From Carettochelys insculpta (lineage: Eukaryota; Chordata; Testudines; Carettochelyidae): 64,000 nucleotides of DNA. Below the pieces are notes generated by a model. That model ran no database searches. It was given only the letters and a program-made list of their open reading frames with translations, and was not told where the DNA came from. Positions 44,201 through 56,400 of the stretch are shown here, piece by piece. A program made the position numbers and the translations under genes. Where the stretch lies: the NCBI RefSeq assembly GCF_033958435.1, contig NC_134137.1, positions 120,006,001-120,070,000 of the forward strand. The letters run 5' to 3'. Numbering within the stretch: position 1 is the first letter of the stretch; every line of letters begins with the position of its first letter.

Positions 44201-45525
44201 ATATCTCAGACAAAATCCCACATTTGGACGACTGAAGAAGTTCAGATCTAGGCTTGCTCTTATCCCTTCTGACTAATTTGATCTACAAAAAGTTCTGTCT
44301 CCCATGGCGTAATGTTAGTTGGAAAGGAGGTAGGGAAGGTTGTGTGTCAGTTATGATATGGACCTTTTGGAAATTGTTGGGGTTGTCTTGTGCTCTGATG
44401 CTTTTCTTCTGTTTCAGCTGTCTTGAACAACCAATTTGATCTTCCTGAAGCATTTCCTCTTCAAAGTGCAGTCCCATTGCATTGATTTTGGTACTGTGTT
44501 CTGTGTGGAGTGCCAGGAGGCTTTGCAACTGAGGTTATGTCTACACAGCAACTCGACACCCTCAGCTGGCAGAGTAACCACTTTTTTTTTTTATAAGACT
44601 TCCTTGTTTAAAACTTTGTTCTGTGAAATTTCATGTTAACACATGAGAGCTGGAAGATGTGAAGTCAACAATGGTCAATACATGAAGTGATAGAAATTTA
44701 GGCTCACTGCTTATAACTTGGTCTTATCCAAGTGAAGGAAATTGTAGAGGTCATCTACTTAGGAGTAAACTAGTTCACCTGGCCAATCTTTTCCATATTC
44801 AGCCCTGTTGATGTGTGTGTTGTGTCCGAAGTTGTAAGAGAGGTTTTAGTGGGCACATGGGGAAAGGGTATTTTGGTAGATACTAAATCTGAATGAGGAG
44901 GCCTAGATCTACATTAGCTCTCTTTTTAGCTCTTTGGGTCCTACAAACAGGGATTGTCTTTCTTACATTTTTTGAAAGTGATCAGGCCATAATGGATGCT
45001 ACTGCAAATTAATAATAAACTGCTGTTGGTTTGCTTTAAAGCTTTGCTTTGCTTTATAGGTTTTAGTTGCACATACTTGGAATAATCAACTATAATCTGA
45101 AATTTCTTATTACACATGGAAGACAAGGTTTGCATCTTTCAGATTCTGAATAAAGGGGAGAGACTGAGAGAATCTCTCTCTGCGTTACTTCGCTTTTCAG
45201 GGTCAGCCTTCAACAAAAGTAATTGAACCTTTACAAGTTTGGAGTTCATTGCATCATTCCATACAGCAAAGTGAACCTTACAATACAATTAAAAAAAAAA
45301 AAGTCATAGTAGGCAATATATCAATCAGATCAGACACTGCCCACAGATGCTCATCTTGGAACCTGAGTAGACGAAAAGATGGATCCTGCGATGCTTACCA
45401 TGGCACACCCTCTAGGCTAAGGAATAAGGAAAATGTGGAGTGAATGGGACAGATCCAGCGGAGCTGCCAACTTCAGCCCTGGTATTCTCGTGCACCAGGG
45501 GAATCCATAGTTGCTCCATCCAACG
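44201..45525. other. Mostly unassigned DNA
   Basis: Around 44534 the sequence GGTTATGTCTACACAGCAACTC resembles the end of a reptile DNA transposon, but its partner end was not found. Nothing else is recognised. Confidence 0.4.
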
Positions 45526-45529
45526 TTAG

Positions 45530-45960
45530 GAATTGGAATACACATATACCTGTAGAGGAACACTTTTTAACCTCCCTCGGCATTCAGTAATGGATTTAAA
45601 AGTAGCTACTCTTCTACAAAAGAATTACACAAGATTACGGAGCAGGACATCTGAATTATCTGCAAATTTGACACCTTTAACCAAGGCCTTAAGAGATCTC
45701 AACTGTCTTATACATTACAAGGTCATTTTCCAGGAATGGGACATATTCTACTTAGTTTGCTTCATCAATTTGTCCTACTAGTGACAGGGAACCCCCATTT
45801 TTCTTCCTTCCCTGCCTTCCCCCTGGATTCTTTTTTCTTTTTGTCTTTTGCAATCATCTGAAGAAGGGGGTCTTACTCACAAAGGCTCTTGACCTAATGA
45901 ATTTGTTAGTCACTAAGGCACTACAGCATTGCTTGTTGTTGGTGAAGCTACAGACCGAGA
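45530..45960 (+). mobile_element. PLE of a third family (C), 3' end
   Basis: In the frame 45533-45781: LFNLPRHSVMDLKVATLLQK at about residues 12-31, matching the end of the GIY-YIG region of the other PLEs (HFNGMGHSMNDLKVCVLL). It then ends LNCLIHYK. The 3' untranslated part holds CTGAAGAAGGGGGTCTTACTCACAAAGGCTC at 45858, the same layout as the hammerhead-like tails but with AAAG for GAAA. The end is TTAGTCACTAAGGCACTACAGC. The sequence differs clearly from families A and B. Confidence 0.7.
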
Positions 45961-46439
45961 CTTGCTCCATTAAAGAAGCTGGCTTAGGGGCCCTGTATCT
46001 GCCCCTATTACTTTAATCTAGAAAAGTTAAATATGAGCAGTCCTTGACAAATGCTTTCAGATGGATCAAGGTAGAGCTCATGTATTTACATTTTACTTGG
46101 ATTTTCACAGACTTGGCAATGCCAGATAGGCTTGCTCTACTAACTATAGCAAGTAAATGCTAAGGAATGAGTAAGTTACTTAGTAACTACTTAGTAAATG
46201 TTTATCTCTTCTTTCACACATCTAAGCTGCTCTTTATAAATGAGTGATTCAGCTTGACAATTTATTTAGCAGTGTTTTTGTAGATAGGTGCACAAAGCAC
46301 AGGTATCACAAAATATATTAATCAATTATGTTGATTTCATCCAGTCATTGAAATTGCCATGCTTGTGAATGTATATGAACATACCCTGTGATCAACATTC
46401 AGTGAGATAAATACCCCCCATTTGTCCTCCCAAGTACAG
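45961..46439. other. Unassigned DNA
   Basis: Nothing recognised. Confidence 0.5.
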
Positions 46440-47240
46440 TAAAGAACAGAATTGTTGGACACGCTGATGAACGTAATTTGTTGGGGAAGAGTCAACACAG
46501 CTTTTGTAACGGGAAGTCGTGCCTTACCAATCTATTAGAATTTTTTGAAAGGGTCAGCAAGCATGTGGACAAGCGGGATCCTGTGGATATAGTGTACTTA
46601 GATTTTCAGAAAGCCTTTGACAAAGTCTCTCACCAAAGGCTCTTAACAAAACTGTCATGGGATAAGAGGGAAGGTCTTCTCTTGGACTGGTAACTGGTTA
46701 AAATATTGGAGACAAAGGGTAGGAATAAATGGTCAGAGATGTAAATAGTGGTGTCCACCCCAGGGGTCTGTGCTGAGACCAGTTCTATTCAACATATTTA
46801 TAAATGATCTGGAAAAAGGGATAAAGAAGAAGGTGGCAAAATTTGCAGATAACACAAAAATATTCCAATAGTTAAGTCCCAAGCAGACTGTGAAGAGCTA
46901 CAAAAGAATCTTAATAAATTGGGTGATTTGCATTTATCAACATTGGGCAAAAAAATGACAGATGAAATTCAAAGTAGTGCACTTTGGAAAATACAATCGC
47001 AACTGTACATACAAAATGATGGGGTCTGACTTAACTGTTACCACTCAAGAAAGAGATCTTGGAGTCATTCTGGATAGTGCTCTGTGTGCAGTGGCAGTCA
47101 AAAAAAAAAAAAAAAGCAGCTAACAAAACGTTGGGAATCGTTAAGAAAGGAGTAGATAATAAGACAGAAAATGTCATATTACCTTTATATAAATCCATGG
47201 TACATCCACATTCTGGTGAGCCAAAGTACAAAATTGAAAA
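46440..47240 (+). mobile_element. CR1 fragment, RT motifs A to C
   Basis: Frame 46478-46693: LGKSQHSFCNGKSCLTNLLE, then [20 protein letters not shown] (motif A). [21 protein letters not shown] and KFADNTK-like (motif C, second Asp lost) blocks follow in other frames to about 46860. NKTLGIVKKGVDNKTENVIL is in 47059-47289. It stops before the C-terminal domain, so both ends are truncated. It is the same subfamily as the 47.6-51.0 kb copy but older. Confidence 0.88.
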
Positions 47241-47577
47241 AGAATACAATATTCTTTTCACTAGACTGGAAAAGTTTTTCTTATATTAAATGGTTTATGG
47301 TTACAGCTATCTAGAAACTGGAATTCCCAGTGCAAGGGAAATTTCAAAACATTTAAAAAAAAAAAAAAAAAAGTTCCAGACCAAAACAGAAGCTTGAAGT
47401 TCAGAATTTCCCCTTCAACAGATTCCAAAAGTTCCTTATAAATAGGCAAAAGGACATTTTGTTTTGATCTTTATTGAAATGGTTTCCAACACTGCCTGGA
47501 ACTCCTGGAACACACCAGAGAGCCTGAAAGTCCTGGGAGCTCCCAGCTCTGAAACAGGCCTCTGGGCGGACTACTCA
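47241..47577. other. Unassigned DNA with A tracts
   Basis: An A run lies at 47355-47372. No gene or clear repeat. Confidence 0.45.
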
Positions 47578-47765
47578 GGAACATAAGAACATAAGAATGG
47601 CCATACTGGGTCAGACCAAAGGTCCATCAAGCCCAGCATCCCATCTGCCGACGGTGGCCAATGCCAGGTGCCCCAGAGAAGGAGAACAGAAGACAAGTGA
47701 CTTATCTCCTGCCATCCATCTTCTGCCCTTGTTATGAAGGCTAGGGCACCATACTTTATCCCTGG

Positions 47766-49499
47766 CTAATAGCCATTTATGGACCTGACCTGCAAAAATT
47801 TATCAAGCTCTTTTTTAAACCCTAATAGAGTCCTGGCCTTCACAGCCTCCTCGGGCAAGGAGTTCCACAGGTTGACTGTGCGCTGTGTGAAGAAAAATTT
47901 CCTTTTATTAGTTTTGAACCTACTACCCATCAATTTCATTTGGTGTCCCCTAGTTCTTGTATTATGGGAAAAGGTAAATAATTTTTCTATATTCACTTTC
48001 TCCACACCATTCATGATTTTATATACCTCTATCATATCGCCCCTCAATCGCCTTTTTTCCAAACTGAAAAGTCCCAGTCTCTCTAGCCTCTCCCCATATG
48101 GGACCCTTTCCAAGCCCCTAATCATCTTAGTCGCCCTTTTCTGAACCTTTTCTAATGCCAATATATCTTTTTTGAGGTGAGGAGACCACATCTGCACGCA
48201 GTACTCGAGATGTGGGCGTACCATAGTTTTATATAGGGGAAGTATGATATCTTTTGTCTTATTATCGATCCCTTTTTTAATAATTCCTAACATCCTATTT
48301 GCCTTACTAACTGCCGCTGCACACTGCGTGGATGTCTTCAGAGAACTATCCACTATAACTCCAAGATCCCTTTCCTGATCTGTCGTAGCTAAATTTGACC
48401 CCATCATGTAGTACGTGTAATTTGGGTTATTTTTTCCAACATGCATTACCTTACACTTACCCACATTAAATTTCATTTGCCATTTTGCTGTCCAATCACT
48501 CAGTTTGCTGAGATCTTTTTGTAGTTCTTCACAATCCCTTTTGCTTTTGACTGTCCTGAACAACTTGGTGTCATCTGCAAACTTTGCCACCTCACTGCTT
48601 ACCTCATTTTCTAGATCATTGATGAACAAGTTGAACAGGATCGGTCCCAGGACTGAGCCCTGGGGAACACCACTAGTTACCCCCCTCCATTGTGAAAATT
48701 TACCATTTATTCCAACCCTTTGTTTTCTGTCTTTTAACCAATTCCCGATCCATGAAAGGACCTTTCCTCCTATCCCATGACCACCTAATTTACATAAAAG
48801 CCTTTGGTGTGGGACCGTGTCAAAGGCTTTCTGGAAATCTAGGTATATTATGTCCACTGGGTGCCCCTTGTCCGCATGTTTATTAACCCCTTCAAAGAAT
48901 TCTAATAGATTAGACAGACACGACTTCTCTCTGCAGAAACCATGCTGACTTTTGCCCAACAATTCGTGCTCTTCTATGTGCCTTGCAATTTTACTCTTTA
49001 CTAGTGTTTCTACTAATTTACCTGGTACTGATGTTAAACTTATCGGTCTATAATTGCCAGGATCTCCTCTAGAGCCTTTTTTAAATATTGGTGTTATATT
49101 GGCCGTCTTCCAGTCATTTGGTACCAAAGTGGATTTAAAGGATAGGTTACAAACCACTGTTAATAACTCCGCAATTTCACATTTGAGTTCTTTCAGAACC
49201 CTTGGGTGAATGCCATCTGGTCCTGGAGACTTGTTACTATTCAGCTTATCAATTAATTCCAAAACCTCCTCTAATGTCACTTCAATCTGAGTGAGTTCCT
49301 CAGATTTGTCGCCTAAAAAGGCTGGCTCAGATTTAGGAACCTCTGTAACATCTTCAGCCGTGAAGACTGAAGCAAAGAAATCATTTAATCGCTCCGCAAT
49401 GGCACTGTCTTCCTTGATTGCTCCTTTTATATCTTTATCATCCAAGGGCCCCACTGCTTTTTTAGCAGGCTTCCTGCTTCTAATGTATTTAAAAAACAT
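47766..49499 (-). CDS. CR1 ORF2, reverse transcriptase part
   Basis: 577 residues. [21 protein letters not shown] (88-106), [16 protein letters not shown] (149-164), LLGKSQHGF (180-188), motif [14 protein letters not shown] (217-229), motif [17 protein letters not shown] (275-290), motif [12 protein letters not shown] (304-314) with both catalytic Asp, then the thumb and C-terminal region ([52 protein letters not shown]). It ends RSINGY and a stop, the usual CR1 terminus. The true N-terminus lies upstream with the endonuclease; a frameshift or stop in 49500-49804 separates them. It performs target-primed reverse transcription in an active element. Confidence 0.95.
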   Translation of the reverse strand: MFFKYIRSRKPAKKAVGPLDDKDIKGAIKEDSAIAERLNDFFASVFTAEDVTEVPKSEPAFLGDKSEELTQIEVTLEEVLELIDKLNSNKSPGPDGIHPRVLKELKCEIAELLTVVCNLSFKSTLVPNDWKTANITPIFKKGSRGDPGNYRPISLTSVPGKLVETLVKSKIARHIEEHELLGKSQHGFCREKSCLSNLLEFFEGVNKHADKGHPVDIIYLDFQKAFDTVPHQRLLCKLGGHGIGGKVLSWIGNWLKDRKQRVGINGKFSQWRGVTSGVPQGSVLGPILFNLFINDLENEVSSEVAKFADDTKLFRTVKSKRDCEELQKDLSKLSDWTAKWQMKFNVGKCKVMHVGKNNPNYTYYMMGSNLATTDQERDLGVIVDSSLKTSTQCAAAVSKANRMLGIIKKGIDNKTKDIILPLYKTMVRPHLEYCVQMWSPHLKKDILALEKVQKRATKMIRGLERVPYGERLERLGLFSLEKRRLRGDMIEVYKIMNGVEKVNIEKLFTFSHNTRTRGHQMKLMGSRFKTNKRKFFFTQRTVNLWNSLPEEAVKARTLLGFKKELDKFLQVRSINGY

Positions 49500-49804
49500 T
49501 TTACTATTGTTTTTTGAATTTTTGGCTAGCTGTTCCTCAAACTCTTTTTTTGGCTTTTCTTACTACATTATGACAGTTAATTTGGGAGTGTTTATGTTCC
49601 TTTCTATTTTCCTCACTAGGATTTGACTTCCACTTTTTAAAAGCTGCCCTTTTCTCTCTCACTGCCTTTTTAACATGGCTGTTTAGCCATGGTGGTTCTT
49701 TGTTAGGTCTCTTACTGTGTTTTTTTATTTGGGGTATACATTTAAGTTGGGCCTCTAGTATGGTGTCTTTAAACAGTTTCCATGCAGCTTCCAGGGATTT
49801 TAGT

Positions 49805-50665
49805 TTAATTACTCTTACCTTTTAGTTTCTGTTTAACTAGCTTCCTCATTTTAGTGTAATTCCCCTTTTTGAAATTAAATGCCAGAGTGTTTGACCGCTG
49901 CGGTGTTCTTCCCAACACAGGAATATTAAAAGTTATTATATTGTGGTCACTATTTACAAGCGGTCCAGTAACAGTTACCTCTTGGACCAGATCCTGCGTT
50001 CCAGTCAAGACTAGATCGAGAATCGACTCTCCCCTTGTGGGTTCCTGTACTAGCTGCTCCAAGAAGCAGTCATTTAAGGCATCAAGAAATTTAATCTCTG
50101 AATCCCGTCCTGAGGTGACATGAACCCAATCAATATGGGGATAATTGAAATCTCCTATTATTACTGTGTTTTTTATTTTGATAGCCTCTCTAATCTCCCT
50201 CATCATTTCAGCATCACTATCACTGTCCTGGTTAGGTGGTCGGTAATATATTCCTAATGCCATATTCATATTAGAGGAATGAATTGTTATCCATAATGAT
50301 TCTATGGAACATTTTGATTCCTTTAGGATTTTTACTTCATTTGATTCTATATTATCCTTCACATATAGTACCACTCCGCCACCCGCACGACCTGTTCTGT
50401 CTTTCCGATATAATTTATATCCCGGTATGATAGTGTCCCACTGATTGTCCTCATTCCACCATGTTTCTGAGATGCCTATTATGTCAACTTCCTCCTTTGA
50501 TATGAGGTACTCCAGTTCACCCATCTTATTAGACAGACTCCTAGCATTAGTGTAAAAGCATGTTAGAAAACTACCACTATTTATATGTCCGCCTTTCACA
50601 GACGTGGTGGATTTTTTTATGCACGATTGTTTCACATCTGATCTTGCCCATATATTATTTCCCAC
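49805..50665 (-). CDS. CR1 ORF2, APE-type endonuclease part
   Basis: 286 residues. Catalytic motifs in order: FYTNARSLSNK (Asn40), IIGISETWWN (Glu67), GIYYRPPNQ (Tyr140), VIIGDFNYPHIDW (Asp172, Asn174), and VNSDHNIITF (Asp240, His241). All expected residues are present, so the domain itself looks intact. The C-terminal KGNYTKMRKLVKQKLK leads into the linker, where the frame is lost. It nicks target DNA to prime reverse transcription. Confidence 0.93.
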   Translation of the reverse strand: MGNNIWARSDVKQSCIKKSTTSVKGGHINSGSFLTCFYTNARSLSNKMGELEYLISKEEVDIIGISETWWNEDNQWDTIIPGYKLYRKDRTGRAGGGVVLYVKDNIESNEVKILKESKCSIESLWITIHSSNMNMALGIYYRPPNQDSDSDAEMMREIREAIKIKNTVIIGDFNYPHIDWVHVTSGRDSEIKFLDALNDCFLEQLVQEPTRGESILDLVLTGTQDLVQEVTVTGPLVNSDHNIITFNIPVLGRTPQRSNTLAFNFKKGNYTKMRKLVKQKLKGKSN

Positions 50666-50775
50666 GTTCCCTATCTGACTAACTTCTAGGGAATCCCTGT
50701 CTATGGAGCCTCGTGTAAGAGAAGTCTCCGTCCGATCCAGGTGCTCCCCCGCACCAATCGGCTTTCCCCCACCTC

Positions 50776-51020
50776 TTAGTTTAAAAACTGCTCTATGACC
50801 TTTTTAATGTTTAATGCCAGCAGTCTGGATCCACCTTGATTTAGGTGGAGCCCATCCTTCCTGTATAGGCTCCCCCTACCCCAAAAGTGTCCCCAGTTCC
50901 TAATAAATCTAAACCCCTCTTCCCTACACCATCGTCTCATCCACGCATTGAGACTCTGAAGTTCTGCCTGTCTATCTGGCCCTGCGCGTGGAACTGGAAG
51001 CATTTCAGAGAATGCCACCA
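50776..51020 (-). pseudogene. CR1 ORF1 C-terminal esterase-like fragment
   Basis: Minus strand reads SEMLPVPRAGPDRQAELQSL, AWMRRWCREEGFRFIRNWGH and LYRKDGLHLNQGGSRLLALN. CR1 ORF1 of several vertebrates encodes an SGNH-type esterase, and DGLH is its catalytic D-x-x-H block. Only this last block remains; the Ser-bearing blocks are lost by 5' truncation. The ORF to 51156 is longer, but the residues before about 51020 are not CR1. Confidence 0.8.
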
Positions 51021-52650
51021 AAGGAACCAGCAGACTTGGAAGCCTTGGCTCCCCACTGGCCTCCCCAAGTGCAGGAAGCCCCAGACCTGGAAATGATTTT
51101 CCAAATTTAATAATAATAATTAAAAAAAAAATGAAAATTTCCTGTGGGAAGTGCACTTTCCATCAGAAAATCATCTCAACAGAAAATTCCAGACCAGTTC
51201 CGATGATCTGTGCTGTCACTGATGCACCATGTGTACCCACTGAAGCCACCTTGCCAGGGGATACACTGCAGCTCAAATCCCCCAGGTACCCAACCAAGCA
51301 AGTTCCAGGAGAAGGAACCCTCCCTGAGTCTTGCTAAGCCTGTTGCTCCCTCTCAGGGGCATGGTTCGAAGAATGTGTTTTTCCATGGTTTTTCTTGTTG
51401 CTGATGGGTGCATTTGAAGAAGAAATAGTGTTGGAGTGGAAAAGACCATTTGAACACATTTTTAAAGGTAGCTGTGCGATTGGTTCAAGTTTTATTGGCA
51501 GTTATATATTTTTTTAAATCCCAGCATAACAAATGCCTATCATTCTGATAAGGTTCTTCTCAAATTTTCTTAACACAGAAGGTGTCTCCAAAATCAGTAG
51601 CTGAAGAACTGAGAATTTTCTTTCCTCTTAGTTTCCATTTTAGATTTTAATAGTCAGCAGAAAATTGCATTAATGTTTGAGGTTTAAATCTGACTCTAGC
51701 AGTCAAAAAAGTACAAAATTCCATTCAATCCACATAGGTCTGTTGGATGAAGTATTGAATCAAATGTGTCCAATTTAAGTTTCACTTTTCTTACTTCAGC
51801 CCTTGCTAATGGAACAATCGTATGTTCAGTCAGTCATGCTTTCTCTTATATGTTCCGCTTGCTTCTTCATAAATATCTGTCCTATACCATTATAAAAAGG
51901 CACTTTCCTATTTAGAGTCATAAGATAAAACAGCTAAAATTTTAAAAAAAGAACGTCTCAGAAATGGTTCTCATTATACTCCGTGTGCTCATTTACACAA
52001 CAGTAGTTGTTTAAAATATTGTCTCTTTCGTAAGTTCTTCAGTTTTTGCTCACAAATTTTAGGGTGAAAGTCCTGAGGAATCTGAAATTACAGTACTGAT
52101 GTAGACAAGTGACTTTGAGATACTTCCTATCCCCTAATCACTCAAGGAGACTGAATGATTTCTAATCTCTTGTTATGGAATTTAACTTCAAACTTGGGTC
52201 TTCCATTCATCACTCGTTATGCTGAGTCATTGTGAAGACTTGGAGAACTGATCTGTCTCCTGCTGACACACTGCAGTTACTGTACATGATAATATGCATA
52301 TGATTTAGTTTATGAAGTGATGAAGAATTCCTGCTGTCCCCTCATGCTGGCAGTAGCTAATATTACTTGGAAAAGCATGGAAAGCATCTGAAAGTATCAA
52401 TACGGTACTGGCACACTTGAGAGTAGGATAAAAACCAAAGAACACAGAGGCAAATTATGACCCAAATGGTAATGACTATATTCTTTTTGGGTACGTGAAG
52501 AAAGTAGAAATCTTGAGGTTACTCTGCCACATCTAGAATTCTGTAAAAAGACTTCCTCCCCCAATTTTCTATCTTTTTGTATTTTTCTGTGCATGAACTG
52601 GGGGAAAAGTATCTATTATTTGGGATGATAGAAGCCATCTGGAATGTTGT
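51021..52650. other. Unassigned AT-rich DNA
   Basis: Nothing recognised. The ORFs at 51131-51404 have no domain. Confidence 0.5.
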
Positions 52651-52655
52651 CAGTA

Positions 52656-52947
52656 CAAGTTGAATCTCACTGATCTGGCAGTCTCTGGTCTGTCAACATC
52701 CGTAACCCAGCATGATATAAGTTAGCCAGATGCCCACTTATCATGGGTGTGGGCAAGTTATCCACTGTCCCATAAAGTTTGTTTATAGCAACCAGTCCTG
52801 GCTCTGTGTTCTATTGTTATTTACTTTGATTTACTGCCTCAATTTTTGGTAATGCTGCTAGACAATATTAACTCCCATGGTCCAGCAAATTCTGTGCTTT
52901 GGTATAGGTCAGGTCCCGATGGTGCCAGACTAGAGAGGTTCAATCTA
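52656..52947. mobile_element. Tigger-like MITE, same family as 36.7 kb
   Basis: Starts CAAGTTGAATCTCACTGATC, ends AGACTAGAGAGGTTCAATCTA; inverted repeats diverged from the 36.7-kb copy. TA flanks both sides. Shared interior: CTTATCATGGGTGTGGGCAA and CCCATAAAGTTTGTTTATAG. Confidence 0.75.
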
Positions 52948-53177
52948 TACAGGAAAAAATGATGACAGTTTTGTTTCTGATCTCTAAACTCCTGTGTCCT
53001 TTCTTAGAGGTTTTCCTTAAATTAGAGATTGATTAGCATTTGGACATATGCACTAGAATGACCACGTTATCTGTGTTCTGTATTATTCAAGAACTTCAGC
53101 TTGTTTTGCTGGGTAGACATTTATGAACTAGTAGATCTGCCATGGTTTCTTCTTCCAGGAGGGTGGTGTGCTGTTAG

Positions 53178-53463
53178 CAGTGGCCGTTTCTACACAGGCC
53201 ACTTTCTTCAAAAGTGGCATGGTAATACATGGCCTGAAATATGCTAATGAGGTGCAGATGCAAATTCCCTGCACCTCATTAGCATACAGTCACGTGACTT
53301 GGACTCCAGAAGACCGTTCTTCTGGACTCCAAAACGCCATTTAGAAGCGCGGCCCCCAGAGGGGTCTTCCAGAAGGAAGTCCTTCTTCCGGAGGCCCCTT
53401 CTTCCCAAAAATTCCCCTTCCAGAAGACACCCTGGGGCCACCCTGTATAGAAACGGGCCAGTG
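53178..53463. mobile_element. Inverted-repeat DNA element (MITE), superfamily uncertain
   Basis: Left CAGTGGCCGTTTCTACACAG, right end read inward CACTGGCCCGTTTCTATACAG. Near the left a hairpin of 18-19-base arms (ATGCTAATGAGGTGCAG / CTGCACCTCATTAGCAT at 53240-53288). The right half repeats CCAGAAG/CTTCTGG motifs. No transposase. hAT-like ends are possible. Confidence 0.6.
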
Positions 53464-56400
53464 AGTGTATCTTGCAAGCTGAGCTACATTGCAGATCCTG
53501 AGGAAAAGAGCAACCTTAAAAAATGACTCAGAGGAGCAACGCCTACATGTTCCTGGAGATAAAAGCACTTGCCGAAGCTAATGCTCCAGTATCTGAGGCT
53601 CAGTCTCACTAACAAAAATAGTAAAACATGAACAAGCATTTGAAAAATGTTTTTAATGCTAACTTTAAGTGTTAGGATTAGAGGACCTTAGAGGAGCATT
53701 TCCAAGAATCCAAATCCTGAGTTGTTTACACTATCCAGCATGCGAGTGAGTGACTATTTTATCACTGCAAATATCAGAAGAGTTGGCATCTCACTGCACT
53801 GAGTGCTGCTCTACTGGCACACTGCCATCCACAGGCACATCACCAAACTGCAAGAATGATCAGTGAGTAACTGGCAGGTACAAAAAGTGACTGTGATCAT
53901 GCTCTTGTGTGATTGCATGCTGAAGCCTCAGCTTGTGGTTTTTAATGAAGACCCAGCTGAGAATTCTTTTTAAAAAATGCCTCATGCTCATGGTACAGGA
54001 GGCTGCAGATAGTGCAAGAACAACAGGTGGAATAACATGCATCTGTCCAGTCTTTTTTTTTTTTTCTTCTTCTATGCATGCTTTTCAAGTGCCTGCCCTG
54101 TCGTGTGTGTTTATTGCTGGTACAGTTGTCTTTAGGAATTAGACTGGTTTAACATATGGACTCAACTGGTTCTCCTGCTCTTCATCGAGTGAGAACAAGT
54201 GAAGAAGAATTTAAAACTCCCATTTGGTGGGAATGGTTGAAAAGATAGCGTTGAGTCTTAGTGTCTCTGTGCTGGCTGCCAAGTCTGTACTGGAAGGGTA
54301 ACTGGCTCGCTATGGTCTTTATTAACTTACAGAATTAATTGTTTATTTTCAGTCCTCCTTACTGGCAGAGTATGCTAAGTTACTGCTGGTGCTGCTTAGC
54401 AGAAGTACTGACAGTATTGTCATTTGAAATGTGGATGAGTCTTCAGGTGTTCCACAGTCAGAATCCTCACCTCACAGAAATATCCCTCATGTTATAATTG
54501 ACTCCACTGTGAGGTTCTGCACCACTCCTGCCATTAATCTCCCTTTTCAATCGTTAACTACACCCAGAGTACAGTCTTTAATAGAACACTGGTATCAAGC
54601 AATACAAGGTACGTTTTCACTGTGTCATTGTGGACATGTGCTCTCTGGACATGCAAAGTACCGTATAGTTGCTAAGTGAGAGTGGGGGGGAGGGATGTGA
54701 TGCAATTGTGCGCGTGTTGCTATATGCCTTCCTTTCGCTCCGATGGCTGGTCTGTTCTTTCCATCTTGGGTCTGCTGTAGTCTTTCACCAATGGTTGCTG
54801 TTTGCTGCTGATTCTCTCTCTACTACATTATCCAATAGGTTGCAGCTTCCTGGCCCCACACATTGGGGATCTGCAGACGTCCATTGCTAAAAGCATGAGC
54901 TGCCACATCTTTAGCTGGAGAGCTGGGCTCCAGAGGTGGAGCTTCAGCAGGATCACATTCTCTGTATATTAACATAGAGGGTGGACCTGTTAAGATTCCC
55001 TTCCCTTATATGTACTTCTGTTTTTTTTATTAACTATATAAAAACAAACTGGAATAAATGATAACTGATTTAGTATTGATCTGATATGGATTCAAAATAA
55101 ACTTGAATACGATAAATGGTACATAACTTGTTGTTTTTAAAAATCTCATGCTTTCAACGCCCCAATTGAAATTCAGACTTCTCAAATGGGAAGACTCAAT
55201 AACTGCACATAGTACAACACTGTTCACATTTTCAACAGGATATGGAATTCTCATTCTTTATTTCGGTGACATAAAGAACTTAGGTGGCCAGAATGTAGCT
55301 GCACAAATTAGAGCTCATCTGATGTCCAAGGTCCAGCACCTCTCTTCTTGAAGTGTCACGAACCTTTTACTGACCAAAACTGGTCATGTAAAGGCTGCTC
55401 AAGCAATGAAGTGCCTAAGAGACGGAATGCCACTTACTGAATTCCCAGTGCCACTTCCTCAAGCAGCCTGGGTTTACTTTCTTTCCAGATATTCAGAGGG
55501 CTAGACTGATTAGCTTGTACAATTTTACAGGATTTCTGCCCCTGGTAGCATGGCAGCAGGCTGCTTCAGTCCTTCATAAAGTATGCTCTTGCCTTCTGTG
55601 AGGAGGCTCTTACTTGTATACTTCCCCATGCTTTAAATGGATAAAGCTGCGATAGGTCTTGCCATTGGGGAGGTGGAAGGCCTATGAGGAAGTTGCAAAG
55701 TGACCTTACCCTGCAATGGTGGATAGCTCCTGTCCCACAAGGTTGGCTGGGCTTGGCTTCCTGTTCTGCGTGTTGCAACCTGCCCTCTGACACACAGTCG
55801 CAGCACTGCTCAAGTGTAAATGAGTGGTGTTGTGACTCTGTGTCACGTGGCAGTGATACTCACTAGTATTTCGGCTCAACCTCCCTGTATCAAAGGCTGT
55901 CACAATGACCAAAGCAGGGAGCTGAGCCCCAGCCAGTCCCATGGGAGATGGGATCTTCTGGAACCACAATGGGTTCAGGGGTCAACACAGGACAGTCCAG
56001 TGAAGCTCAGATGGTTGAGAGGTATGAAACTGTGACGGTTTCTAATGTGAAATAAATTAGAAACTGTGTCAAATAGACTGATATTCAGGGTAGGATTAAC
56101 ACTGTGGAAATGGAGCTTCTGTAGAACGTGACTCCATTTTAGAAAACTCATAACGTGGTGATCTGTTTTATTCATCATGGGTCTAAAGAAGAGCCTGTGT
56201 CTCCTGAATGAGTGGGGAAATATGAGCTGTCTCCAGCTGTAAGTCTCAATCAATTGTCTAGTTTCAAACTAAGACTTTTAAATATTTAAGTGATTCAGCT
56301 ATACATCAGACGCCTAATGCTGAATTTGAACTAACCAGGCTATTTGTTTTCCTTTGTAGCTGGAGTTTAAATGTATTTATTTTCAGATATGTAACCCAGC

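Larger units (their letters stand above)
47578..51020 (-). mobile_element. CR1 LINE, best-preserved copy
   Basis: Minus strand, about 3.4 kb: end of ORF1 (50776-51020), APE endonuclease (49805-50665), a frame-broken linker (49500-49804), RT (47766-49499), and a 3' untranslated region ending in two copies of CTTATGTT (plus: AACATAAGAACATAAG at 47581-47597). Tandem octamers at the 3' end are the CR1 signature, and this octamer type is common in turtles. 5' truncated inside ORF1. The RT frame is open over 577 codons, so this is a comparatively recent insertion, but the endonuclease and RT frames are not joined. Confidence 0.95.
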
